This document shows positions 1-8,364 of a stretch of DNA of 64,000 nt, piece by piece; position 1 is the stretch's first letter; the number at the start of each line of letters is the position of its first letter. The notes below the pieces were generated by a model. That model was not told where the DNA came from and ran no database searches. It worked only from the letters and a program-made list of their open reading frames with translations. The stretch is taken from NCBI RefSeq assembly GCF_014863585.1, contig NZ_CP062253.1, positions 1,762,501-1,826,500 of the forward strand, in the 5' to 3' direction. Origin of the DNA: Pseudomonas gozinkensis (GTDB taxonomy: Bacteria; Pseudomonadota; Gammaproteobacteria; Pseudomonadales; Pseudomonadaceae). The translations under genes were made by a program, and so were the position numbers.

Positions 1-1
1 C

Positions 2-388
2 TCGATCCAGTCCAATAACCACCAGACCCAGAACGTGCTCGACACCCTGGGCCAGATGGTCACGGCGCTGAACGGGAAGATCGATGGTGATTCGGTGGCC
101 AAGCAGAAATTCCAGGGGGCCATGGAATCGGCACTGGGCAACCTCGACAGTGCTTCGAATCAGATCGGGGCCGCCGTGACTTCGATCGGTGCTCGCGGAC
201 AGTCGCTGGATGACCAGACGACCACCAACCAGAGCCTGGTCCAGGCGAACACCATGACCCAGGGCACGATCCGCGATTCGGATCCGGCCGAAGTGATGAC
301 CCGCCTGACCTTGCAGCAGACCATGCTGCAGGCCTCGCAATTGGCATTCAGCAAGATCAGTCAGTTGGGTCTGTTCAACAAGATCTGA
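2..388 (+). CDS. flgL: Flagellar hook-associated protein 3 (FlgL), C-terminal part
   Basis: Partial gene: the reading frame is open from base 2 and ends at the TGA at 386-388, leaving the last 128 residues. The visible part is the flagellin-like D0/D1 C-terminal helix. It has the Asp-Ser-Asp-Pro-Ala-Glu turn followed by a long Gln/Leu-rich amphipathic helix, and ends in Leu-Gly-Leu-Phe-Asn-Lys-Ile, as in FlgL. FlgL (HAP3) joins the hook-filament junction to the first flagellin subunits and is exported by the flagellar type III apparatus. A hairpin with a short T-run follows at 395, so the hook-gene transcript probably ends before the glycosyltransferase gene. Assignment is by family resemblance and by position ahead of the glycosylation island, as in other Pseudomonas. 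Confidence 0.9.
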   Translation, partial: SIQSNNHQTQNVLDTLGQMVTALNGKIDGDSVAKQKFQGAMESALGNLDSASNQIGAAVTSIGARGQSLDDQTTTNQSLVQANTMTQGTIRDSDPAEVMTRLTLQQTMLQASQLAFSKISQLGLFNKI

Positions 389-394
389 CGCTGG

Positions 395-416
395 ACGGGC
401 GCGCAAGCGCCCGTTT
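395..416 (+). terminator. Probable terminator after flgL
   Basis: A perfect 8-bp stem, ACGGGCGC (395-402) with GCGCCCGT (407-414), encloses a GCAA tetraloop 6 bases after the flgL stop. Only three Ts follow, so read-through is possible. Confidence 0.6.
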
Positions 417-498
417 GCCCAGTTCCTCAGTTAACGTTTTTTAGCGGTTTTCATGGGCTCGCTTTGCCGAGCGGGCTCGTACCGCCTGTGAGCCCGCC

Positions 499-3400
499 GT
501 GAAGTCACTTCCCCTCGTCAGCCTTGTCATTCCAGCCTTCAATCCACGCTTTTTCGAGCGGGCATTGCGCAGCGCCGTCAGTCAGGGTTATGGCAATCTC
601 GAAATCATCGTGTGCGACGACAGTCGTGGCCCTGAAATCGAGGCCATGGTCGCGGCGATGATCGAGCAGAGCGGGGTGGCCGTGCATTACGTGCGTAACC
701 CGCGCACCCTGGGCATGGTCGGCAATCTGCAAGCCTGCCTGGATCAGGCACAGGGCGAATTCATCAAGTTTCTGTGTGATGACGATCAGTTGTTCACCAG
801 CTGTATCGAGCACCAGGCCGATGTGCTGGCCCGGCATGACGATGTCAACCTGGTGCTGGCCCAGCGTCTGTTCTGGGACGCCGACGACATGGTGTTGCCT
901 TCGCGCCTGGAAAATACGCCACTGTCGCCAACCAGCGGTTTGTTCAAGGGTGTAGACCTGCTGGCGCTCTTCGAGACGTTTCCGTCAAACATCCTTGGTG
1001 GTTTCAGCAGTGCCTTGTTCCGGCGCGCCGATATGGTCGAATTACTGCCGGCCTTGACCCAGCCGGGCCACTGCTTTGTGGCGAGCCTCGATTTTGCACT
1101 GTTCGTGTGTTTGCTGCGTCGCGGCAATGCGGTGGTCTCCAACCACGTCTTGAGTGTCGAGCGCCTTTATCCCGATCGTCTGAGCGGCCAGCAAGCCATG
1201 AAGGATGCTCTGGGGGTCGAGCAGCAATGGCTGCTGCAAATGCTCAAGTCGCGCAGTGGCGAGTCGGCACCTGCAAAGGGGTGGGTGCGGTATGTGCCGA
1301 TGTCCAAGGCAGACGAATCGCCGCGGGTCTGGCAAGAACTGCCTCTGAGCCGAACGCTCGGTACCAAACAGAGTGCACAGATATGGCAGGTCGGCAATAA
1401 AAGCCAGAGTTTTTCCGAGCTCTATTCGCAATGGCTGGAGTGTCGCGCGCTCAGCGACGTCCAACGCAGATTGCTGCCGGACATTTTGGCGGGCTGGCCA
1501 TCCACGCCGCGAATCGTCCCCATCGTGGTTGATGAGCAAGGCAGTCCGGCGGCGCTGGAGCGTACGCTGGAAAGCCTCGCCGCCCAGGACTACCCGCCCG
1601 AACTGACACTGGTGCTTTCCAGCGATTGCGCGGAGCCGGCACTGGATGGACGAGTGTTTCATTTGCCGTTGCAGGACGATTACCTGCAACAGATCAATCA
1701 GCTACTGCCTCAGCTCGAAGGTGCCGACTGGTTCTATCTGCTGCGTGCCGGCGATCGTCTGGTGGTCCCTGCGTTGCTGATGTTGGCCGAGCGCATCGCC
1801 TTCGACACGGCCTTGCGCGTTGTGTACAGCGATGAGGGCGGTTTGCGTGCGGGTGAGCCGGTCGGACCGGCGTTCAAGCCTGACTTCAACCTGGATCTGA
1901 TGCGCACCTTTCCTTATGTCGGCCGCGCCCTTGCGTTCCAGCGCGACACCTTTCTGGCTCTCGGCGGTTTCGACTCGACGTTCACTGAGCTGGCGCCGCA
2001 CGACATGCTGTGGCGAATGGTGGAGGATCAGGGCACTCAGGTGGTCGGGCATCTGGCCGAGGTTGCCATCGAGTCGGTATTCGACCTGACTCAGTGGCTG
2101 TCGCTGCCTGAGGTGACGCAAAACAACTCGCGATTGCTGTCGGCGCACCTCGAGCGCCTGGGGATCTCCCACGACCTGCGCCGCGGCAGCGTCGAGCTGC
2201 TCAATCGTGTCGATTATCGGCATGCGAATCGGCCGCTGGTCTCGATCATCATTTCGACTCGCGACCACATTGCGGCGTTGCAACGCTGTGTCGAGAGCTT
2301 GCTGGAAAAAACCGCGTACAGCGAATACGAGCTGTTGCTGGTCGACAATGGCAGCCAGACCGCCGAGGCCCGTGCCTGGCTGGACGGTATGGCGCAATTG
2401 GGCAGCGAGCGGGTGCGGGTATTGACGTACGCGCAGCAGGGTAACCTCGCCGCAATGCGCAACTTTGCCGTGGGCCAGGCGAGGGGCGAATATGTGCTGC
2501 TGCTCAACCCTTACACGATCATCACTCAGGGTGACTGGCTCGACGAGTTGCTCAATCACGCCCAGCGCCCGGAAGTCGGCATCGTCGGCGCCAAGCTCTT
2601 CAACCCCGATGGCTATGTTCTGCACGCGGGGCTGGTGCTCGGTTTGCAGGGAGCGGCCGGCCTGCCGTTTTATGGTCAGGCCATGCAGTCCCCCGGGTAC
2701 ATGTTCCGCTTGCAGGCCGTTCAGGATCTGAGTGCCGTGGGTGCCGACTGCCTGATGGTGCGCAAATCGGTATTCGATGCGGTTGATGGCATGGATGAGC
2801 AGAGCCTTCCGCATATGCTGCATGAAGTGGACCTGGCACTGCGCGTAGCCCGGCAAGGTTATCTTGTGGTGTGGACGCCTTACGCAGTGCTGGCGCTGGG
2901 TGCGCAGCCGGTGGAGGCGGTCAACGATGAAGAAGGGGTCTCGCACAGTCAGCAGGAAGAAACGTTCTTCAAGCGTTGGCTGCCGGTCATTGCCCGTGAC
3001 CCGGCCTACAATCCCAATCTGTCGTTGCATAAGCACACGGGCTCAAGCTTCACGCTCGAGCCGGGCCTGCGTACAGGCTGGAGTCCTTTCAGCCACAGCA
3101 GCTTGCCGAAGATTCTCGGGTTGCCGATCAACGCATCCGCCATCGGTCACTATCGCGTCACTCAACCGCTGATCGAACTCGAAGCGGCAGGCCGGGTTCA
3201 GAGTCATATCCGCTACAGCGTGAACCTGCCGCCGATTGTTGAAATCGAGCGTATGGCGCCGGATGTGATCATTCTGCAAGGGCGTTATACCGAAGCACCG
3301 GTCAATGAAATGCCGGTGCTGGGCAACTACTTCAAGGCGCGGCGCATTTACGAGCTGGATGACTACGTCATCGATGTTCCGCATCGCAATGCGCATATCC

Positions 3401-4101
3401 GCAACATGCCGGACAAGTATGAAATGGAGCGCGTCGTGCGCCGTGCGATCGGCATGTGCGACCGTGTCGTGGTCTCGACTCAGCCGCTGGCCAACGCATT
3501 GTCGGACATGCATCACGACATCCGCGTCGTGCCGAACATGTTGGCGAAAGAGTTCTGGAGCAATCTGCGCAGCCAGCGCCGGACTTCGAAAAAGCCGCGT
3601 GTCGGCTGGGGTGGCGGCACCAGTCACCATGGTGACCTGGCGGTGATCGCCGATGTCGTGCGCGAACTGGCGAATGAAGTCGACTGGGTCTTTTTCGGCA
3701 TGTGCCCGGATGATTTGCTTCCCTACATGCACGAGTTCCATGGTGTGATTCCCCTCGACGCGTACCCGGCGAAACTGGCCAGCCTCAATCTGGACCTGGC
3801 GCTGGCGCCGCTGGAATTCCACATCTTCAACGACTGCAAGAGCAACCTGCGTCTGCTGGAGTACGGCGCCTGTGGTTATCCGGTGATCTGCACCGATACC
3901 GAGGCCTACCGCGGCTACCTGCCGTGCACGCGGATCAAGACCAACACCACGGACGAATGGCTGCAGGCAATCCGCATGCACCTGGCCGACCCGGACGCGA
4001 GCTATCGCATGGGCGACGAGTTGCGTGAGATCGTGCTGCGCGATTACGTGCTGCGTGGCGATAACCTGCGTTACTGGGAAAATGGCTGGCTGGCGGATTG
4101 A
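499..4101 (+). CDS. Large multi-domain glycosyltransferase, Fgt-like flagellin glycosyltransferase
   Basis: 1200-residue protein with several glycosyltransferase modules. Residues about 5-220 are a GT2 (GT-A fold) domain with VSLVIPAFN at the start and Asp-Asp-Asp at 94-96. Residues about 335-560 are a second, degenerate GT2-like module. Residues about 576-830 are a third GT2 module (LVSIIISTRD, then an Asn-His-Ala-Gln-Arg-Pro-Glu-Val segment). Residues about 1030-1175 resemble a GT4 (GT-B) C-terminal half with GWGGGTSHHGD and an LLEYGACGYPVICTD nucleotide-sugar site. Its position between flgL and fliC matches the flagellin glycosyltransferases Fgt1/Fgt2 of P. syringae and FgtA of P. aeruginosa, so the probable role is building a glycan on flagellin in the cytoplasm. 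The start is GTG at 499; no other in-frame start is better. It shares its third module with the glycosyltransferase at 16992. The exact donor sugars cannot be read from sequence. Confidence 0.85.
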   Translation: MKSLPLVSLVIPAFNPRFFERALRSAVSQGYGNLEIIVCDDSRGPEIEAMVAAMIEQSGVAVHYVRNPRTLGMVGNLQACLDQAQGEFIKFLCDDDQLFTSCIEHQADVLARHDDVNLVLAQRLFWDADDMVLPSRLENTPLSPTSGLFKGVDLLALFETFPSNILGGFSSALFRRADMVELLPALTQPGHCFVASLDFALFVCLLRRGNAVVSNHVLSVERLYPDRLSGQQAMKDALGVEQQWLLQMLKSRSGESAPAKGWVRYVPMSKADESPRVWQELPLSRTLGTKQSAQIWQVGNKSQSFSELYSQWLECRALSDVQRRLLPDILAGWPSTPRIVPIVVDEQGSPAALERTLESLAAQDYPPELTLVLSSDCAEPALDGRVFHLPLQDDYLQQINQLLPQLEGADWFYLLRAGDRLVVPALLMLAERIAFDTALRVVYSDEGGLRAGEPVGPAFKPDFNLDLMRTFPYVGRALAFQRDTFLALGGFDSTFTELAPHDMLWRMVEDQGTQVVGHLAEVAIESVFDLTQWLSLPEVTQNNSRLLSAHLERLGISHDLRRGSVELLNRVDYRHANRPLVSIIISTRDHIAALQRCVESLLEKTAYSEYELLLVDNGSQTAEARAWLDGMAQLGSERVRVLTYAQQGNLAAMRNFAVGQARGEYVLLLNPYTIITQGDWLDELLNHAQRPEVGIVGAKLFNPDGYVLHAGLVLGLQGAAGLPFYGQAMQSPGYMFRLQAVQDLSAVGADCLMVRKSVFDAVDGMDEQSLPHMLHEVDLALRVARQGYLVVWTPYAVLALGAQPVEAVNDEEGVSHSQQEETFFKRWLPVIARDPAYNPNLSLHKHTGSSFTLEPGLRTGWSPFSHSSLPKILGLPINASAIGHYRVTQPLIELEAAGRVQSHIRYSVNLPPIVEIERMAPDVIILQGRYTEAPVNEMPVLGNYFKARRIYELDDYVIDVPHRNAHIRNMPDKYEMERVVRRAIGMCDRVVVSTQPLANALSDMHHDIRVVPNMLAKEFWSNLRSQRRTSKKPRVGWGGGTSHHGDLAVIADVVRELANEVDWVFFGMCPDDLLPYMHEFHGVIPLDAYPAKLASLNLDLALAPLEFHIFNDCKSNLRLLEYGACGYPVICTDTEAYRGYLPCTRIKTNTTDEWLQAIRMHLADPDASYRMGDELREIVLRDYVLRGDNLRYWENGWLAD

Positions 4102-4123
4102 CCGGTTCGTAAATGCAGTAGCG

Positions 4124-4160
4124 AAAAACAGGCGACTTTCACAGTCGCCTGTTTTTTTTT
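4124..4160 (+). terminator. Rho-independent terminator after the large glycosyltransferase
   Basis: An 11-bp stem AACAGGCGACT / AGTCGCCTGTT with a TTCAC loop runs into a run of nine Ts at 4152-4160. It separates the glycosyltransferase from the RTX-like gene that follows. Confidence 0.9.
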
Positions 4161-4176
4161 GCCTGCCTGTTCGTCT

Positions 4177-4332
4177 TTATTTCATTCCCGATACATTTCT
4201 TTTCGGCGGGCTCAAGGATTGGGTATTTCCTGTCGATATCAACACATTCGCTGTTCCAGAAAATTGCGCCGCGATGACGTGTGATCGCCACGCTGGCCTG
4301 TACCGGTTCACAAACAAGGCAAGGAAGATGTA
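4177..4332 (+). repeat. Leader region duplicated ahead of both RTX-like genes, copy 1
   Basis: The 102 bases before the ATG (4231-4332) match those before the second RTX-like gene (8263-8364) at about 94 positions with no gaps. Weaker similarity extends upstream to about 4177 and 8207. The conserved block probably carries the promoter or leader of each gene. No clear sigma54, sigma28 or sigma70 box could be assigned. An AAGGAAG ribosome binding site lies about 7 bases before the start codon. Confidence 0.8.
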
Positions 4333-7300
4333 ATGGCTGTAATAAACGGGACAAACGGCGCGGATACGCTGATCGGTACAAGTGGGGATGATGAGATCAA
4401 TGGCCTGGGTGGCAATGACATCCTGATCGGTGGGGCCGGTGCAGACAAGTTGAATGGTGGTGAGGGTTTCGACACGGTCGATTACTCGGCTTCCACTGCG
4501 GGTGTCAACGTCGATATTCGACCGGGTACCGGTTTGGCCGGTGTTGGTGGTGATGCGCAGGGCGATACCCTGACCGGGATCGAGAAAGTCATCGGGTCGG
4601 CGTTCAACGATACCTTCACCACCGACGCCTACCTTTTTGCCACTTACGACGGCGGTGCCGGTGACGACATCTACTACGTCAACGGCGGTGGCGTCACTGT
4701 TATCGAGCAGGCGGGTGGCGGTAATGATGAAGTGCGGGTCAGCTACAAGGACCACATGCTTGCAGCCAACGTCGAGCGTCTGACCTATACCGGCACGGGT
4801 TCGTTTACCGGCTGGGGCAATGCCAGCGACAACATCATCACCGGCGGCAACGGCAACGACCTGTTCTATGGCGGCGGCGGTGCCGACCAGTTCTTCGGCG
4901 GTGCAGGTCGCGACACCGTGTCGTACCTCGACAGTACGGTCGCCATGAACATCAATCTGAAAACCGGCGTTATTTCGGGGATCGGAGCAGGTGATACGTT
5001 CAACAGCATCGAAGCAATCGCCGGTTCCAAATTCAACGACACGTTCGTGGTCGATAGCCGGATCTCGGGCGTCGATGGCGGTGAAGGTTTCGATACCGTC
5101 GATTACTCGACGTCGGCTGCCGGCGTGAACGTCGACATCCGTCCGGGCATCGGGCTGGCGGGCGTTGGCGGTGATTCGCAGGGCGTGACCCTGACCGGGA
5201 TCGAGAAAGTCATCGGCTCGGCCTTCAACGATACGTTCACCACCGACGCTTATCTCTTCGCCACCTACGACGGCGGTGCGGGCGACGACATCTACTACGT
5301 CAACGGCGGTGGCGTCACTGTTATCGAGCAGGCGGGTGGCGGTAATGATGAAGTGCGGGTCAGCTACAAGGATCACACGCTGGCGGCCAACGTCGAGCGT
5401 CTGACCTACACCGGCACCGGTTCGTTTACCGGGTGGGGCAATGCCAGCGACAACATCATCACCGGTGGCAACGGCAACGACATGTTCTATGGCGGTGGTG
5501 GTGCCGACCAGTTCTTCGGTGGTGCAGGTCGCGACACCGTGTCGTACCTGGACAGCACGGTGGCGGTGAACATCAACCTGAAAACCGGGGTCAACTCGGG
5601 GATCGGCGCGGGCGATACCTACAACGGTATCGAAGTCATCGCCGGCTCCAAATACAACGATACCTTCGTGGTCGACAGCCGGATCTCGGGCGTCGATGGC
5701 GGTGAAGGTTTCGATACTGTTGATTATTCGACGTCGGCTGCCGGCGTGAACGTAGACATCCGTCCAGGCACAGGTTTGCCTGGTGTCGGTGGCGATTCGC
5801 AGGGTGTGACCCTGACCAACGTCGAGAAAGTCATCGGTTCTGCCTTCAACGATACCTTCACCACCGACGCCTACCTCTTCGCCACTTACGACGGTGGTGC
5901 CGGTGACGACATCTACTACGTCAACGGTGGCGGCGTTACCGTCATCGAGCAGGCGGGTGGCGGCAATGATGAAGTGCGGGTCAGCTACAAGGATCACACG
6001 CTGGCGGCCAACGTCGAGCGTCTGACCTACACCGGCACCGGTTCGTTTACCGGGTGGGGCAATGCCAGCGACAACATCATCACCGGTGGCAACGGCAACG
6101 ACATGTTCTATGGCGGTGGTGGTGCCGACCAGTTCTTCGGTGGTGCGGGTCGCGACACCGTGTCGTACCTGGACAGCACGGTCGCCATGAACATCAATCT
6201 GAAAACCGGCGTTATTTCGGGGATCGGTGCAGGCGATACGTTCAACAGTATCGAAGTCATCGCCGGCTCCAAATACAACGATACCTTCGTGGTCGACAGC
6301 CGGATCTCGGGCGTCGATGGCGGTGAAGGTTTCGATACCGTCGATTACTCGACGTCGGCTGCCGGCGTGAACATCGACATCCGTCCGGGCGTCAGCTTGC
6401 CTGGTGTCGGTGGCGATTCGCAGGGCGTGACCCTGACCAACGTCGAGAAAGTCATCGGTTCGGCCTTCAACGATACCTTCACCACCGACGCCTACCTTTT
6501 TGCCACTTACGACGGCGGTGCAGGGGACGATATCTACTACGTCAACGGTGGCGGCGTCACCGTCATCGAGCAGGCGGGTGGCGGCAATGATGAAGTGCGG
6601 GTCAGCTACAAGGACCATGTGCTTGCGGCCAACGTCGAGCGCCTGACCTACACCGGCACCGGTTCGTTTACCGGCTGGGGCAATGCCAGCGACAACATCA
6701 TCACTGGCGGCAACGGCAACGACGTGTTGTATGGCGGTGGTGGTGCCGACCAGTTCATTGGTGGCGCCGGGATGGACACCGTGTCGTACCTCGACAGCAC
6801 CGTGGGTGTCAGCGTCAACCTGACAACCGGGATCAATACCGGGATCGCGCTGGGTGATACCTACAACAGCATCGAAGCGATGCGTGGTTCAAACTTCAAC
6901 GACGTCTTTGTTGGCAGTGCTGCCGCACTGGCGCTCGATGGCGGTACGGGCTTCGATCTGGTCAGCTACGAGTCGTCCGCCAGTGGCGTCACCATCGACC
7001 TGAAAACCAACGTCAACGCCGGTGATGCCGCTGGCGATACCTTTACCGGGATAGAGATCTTCCAGGGCAGCAATTTTGCCGACACCTTGTCCGGTACTGC
7101 GATCAACGACAACTTCGTCGGTGGCGGTGGCGCCGATGTGATTGACGGTCGTGAAGGGATCGACACCGTCTGGTACCTCAACAGTGCCGCAGCGGTGAGC
7201 ATCAATTTGCAAACCGGCGTCAATCAGGGCGGCGATGCGCAGGGCGATGTGCTGATCAACGTCGAGAGCATTATCGGCACCCACTTCAACGACACTCTGA

Positions 7301-8004
7301 CCGGCAATGCGCTGGCCAACGGGCTTGAAGGCGGTCTCGGCAATGACACCATTTATGGCGGCGATGGCAATGACGTCATCTACGGCAGCTTCTATACCCA
7401 GCTCGGGCCATTCGCGGTCGACGTGGCTGCCGCTGGCCCGCAAGCCGACATGTTGTACGGCGGCAATGGCAACGACATGATCGTCAGTGCTCCGGACGAC
7501 CGTGGCACCATCGCTTATGGTGAGGCCGGCCATGACACGATTTATGTCGTCAGTGGCACCGCAGATGGCGGAGAGGGCAACGACGATCTGCTCGGTACGG
7601 GAGCGAACTTTGTCCTGCTCGGTGGTGCGGGCAACGATGCGTTGACCTTTGGCGCCTTGGGTACTGCCTACGGGCAGATGAAGGCTACCGGCTTCGCCAA
7701 TGGTGGAGAGGGGGATGACACCTATTTCGTCAACACCGGCATGTTGGTGACAATTCGGGATGACGGGCTCAGCACCAATGACACCTTGATCCTGAATAAC
7801 ATCCGTTCGGCCAGTACGTTGCAACTGGCGCGGGTTGGCGACGACCTGTACCTCAATGATGGCTACTTCCCGCCGTCCGACCCGACCAAGCAAGGTGTCA
7901 AACTGCTGGACTGGTTCGCCGGTGGCAACACCATTGAACACTTCAAGGCAGCCAACGGTGATGTTCTGCCGCTCAATGGTGATGGGTTTGCCATGTTTGG
8001 CTGA
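4333..8004 (+). CDS. RTX-like calcium-binding repeat protein 1
   Basis: 1223-residue acidic, Gly/Asp/Asn-rich protein with many hemolysin-type nonapeptides (GGxGxDxLx), for example GGNDILIGGAGAD in residues 26-38. After a 39-residue cap come four tandem 207-residue repeats (residues 40-246, 247-453, 454-660, 661-867), then a 356-residue C-terminal region ending in Phe-Ala-Met-Phe-Gly. No signal peptide or membrane segment is visible. RTX proteins normally fold on binding calcium outside the cell after type I secretion, but no ABC transporter, membrane fusion protein or TolC gene lies in this window. No catalytic domain was recognised, so an adhesin or surface-layer type role is inference only. 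The neighbour at 8365 is a paralogue with the same cap, repeat length and C-terminus. Confidence 0.85.
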   Translation: MAVINGTNGADTLIGTSGDDEINGLGGNDILIGGAGADKLNGGEGFDTVDYSASTAGVNVDIRPGTGLAGVGGDAQGDTLTGIEKVIGSAFNDTFTTDAYLFATYDGGAGDDIYYVNGGGVTVIEQAGGGNDEVRVSYKDHMLAANVERLTYTGTGSFTGWGNASDNIITGGNGNDLFYGGGGADQFFGGAGRDTVSYLDSTVAMNINLKTGVISGIGAGDTFNSIEAIAGSKFNDTFVVDSRISGVDGGEGFDTVDYSTSAAGVNVDIRPGIGLAGVGGDSQGVTLTGIEKVIGSAFNDTFTTDAYLFATYDGGAGDDIYYVNGGGVTVIEQAGGGNDEVRVSYKDHTLAANVERLTYTGTGSFTGWGNASDNIITGGNGNDMFYGGGGADQFFGGAGRDTVSYLDSTVAVNINLKTGVNSGIGAGDTYNGIEVIAGSKYNDTFVVDSRISGVDGGEGFDTVDYSTSAAGVNVDIRPGTGLPGVGGDSQGVTLTNVEKVIGSAFNDTFTTDAYLFATYDGGAGDDIYYVNGGGVTVIEQAGGGNDEVRVSYKDHTLAANVERLTYTGTGSFTGWGNASDNIITGGNGNDMFYGGGGADQFFGGAGRDTVSYLDSTVAMNINLKTGVISGIGAGDTFNSIEVIAGSKYNDTFVVDSRISGVDGGEGFDTVDYSTSAAGVNIDIRPGVSLPGVGGDSQGVTLTNVEKVIGSAFNDTFTTDAYLFATYDGGAGDDIYYVNGGGVTVIEQAGGGNDEVRVSYKDHVLAANVERLTYTGTGSFTGWGNASDNIITGGNGNDVLYGGGGADQFIGGAGMDTVSYLDSTVGVSVNLTTGINTGIALGDTYNSIEAMRGSNFNDVFVGSAAALALDGGTGFDLVSYESSASGVTIDLKTNVNAGDAAGDTFTGIEIFQGSNFADTLSGTAINDNFVGGGGADVIDGREGIDTVWYLNSAAAVSINLQTGVNQGGDAQGDVLINVESIIGTHFNDTLTGNALANGLEGGLGNDTIYGGDGNDVIYGSFYTQLGPFAVDVAAAGPQADMLYGGNGNDMIVSAPDDRGTIAYGEAGHDTIYVVSGTADGGEGNDDLLGTGANFVLLGGAGNDALTFGALGTAYGQMKATGFANGGEGDDTYFVNTGMLVTIRDDGLSTNDTLILNNIRSASTLQLARVGDDLYLNDGYFPPSDPTKQGVKLLDWFAGGNTIEHFKAANGDVLPLNGDGFAMFG
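4450..6933 (+). repeat. Four tandem 621-bp repeats inside RTX-like gene 1
   Basis: Units begin at 4450, 5071, 5692 and 6313, an exact 621-bp period (207 codons). Each carries the GEGFDTVDYS, YLFATYDGGAGDD and NVERLTYTGTGSFTGWGNASDN segments. The units are nearly identical in DNA over long stretches, which points to recent duplication or gene conversion. The last unit diverges in its final third (QFIGGAG instead of QFFGGAG). Confidence 0.9.
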
Positions 8005-8049
8005 TTCATTTGCCTTGCGTACATCGAAGGCATGTTGAGCTGAAACGAA

Positions 8050-8087
8050 GGGAGGCCGATCCAGGTGGATCGGCCTCCTTTTTTTTG
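8050..8087 (+). terminator. Rho-independent terminator after RTX-like gene 1
   Basis: A perfect 12-bp stem GGAGGCCGATCC (8051-8062) / GGATCGGCCTCC (8067-8078) is followed by a run of Ts. It falls in the 360-base gap 8005-8364, which otherwise holds only the second leader copy. Confidence 0.93.
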
Positions 8088-8206
8088 TATCTTTCACGGA
8101 ATTCCGGGAATGACATTCTTGATCTTCCTGAAGAAGAGCTTGCGGGCCAGGTAACTGTAGGCCATTCGCTTGATGACCATTATTCGATTGTTATTCCTCC
8201 CTGCGA

Positions 8207-8364
8207 TTATTTCATTTTCGATTCATTTTTCCTTGTGAAGAGCTCAAGTGCAGAGCGTCTTCTGTCGATATCAACACATTCGTTGTTCCAGAAAATTGCG
8301 CCTCGGTGACGTGTGATCGCCACGCGGGCCTGTACCGGTTCATAAGCAAGGCAAAGAAGAAGTA
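8207..8364 (+). repeat. Leader region duplicated ahead of both RTX-like genes, copy 2
   Basis: Bases 8263-8364 are about 92 percent identical to 4231-4332, and end at the same distance from the start codon. The similarity continues more weakly upstream to about 8207 (shared TTATTTCATT). The section 8088-8206 shows no recognisable gene or site. Confidence 0.8.

Noticed and set aside
430..480. Candidate sigma54 site before the large glycosyltransferase
   Set aside because: TGGGCTCGCTTTGCC has the GG-to-GC spacing one base too short.
4177..6618. Long reverse-strand frame (813 codons) across RTX-like gene 1
   Set aside because: It mirrors the repeated, Asp/Gly-codon-rich coding strand, has no ribosome site, and its product is a low-complexity Val/Asp/Thr repeat. 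The matching frame over gene 2 exists because the coding sequences are paralogous.
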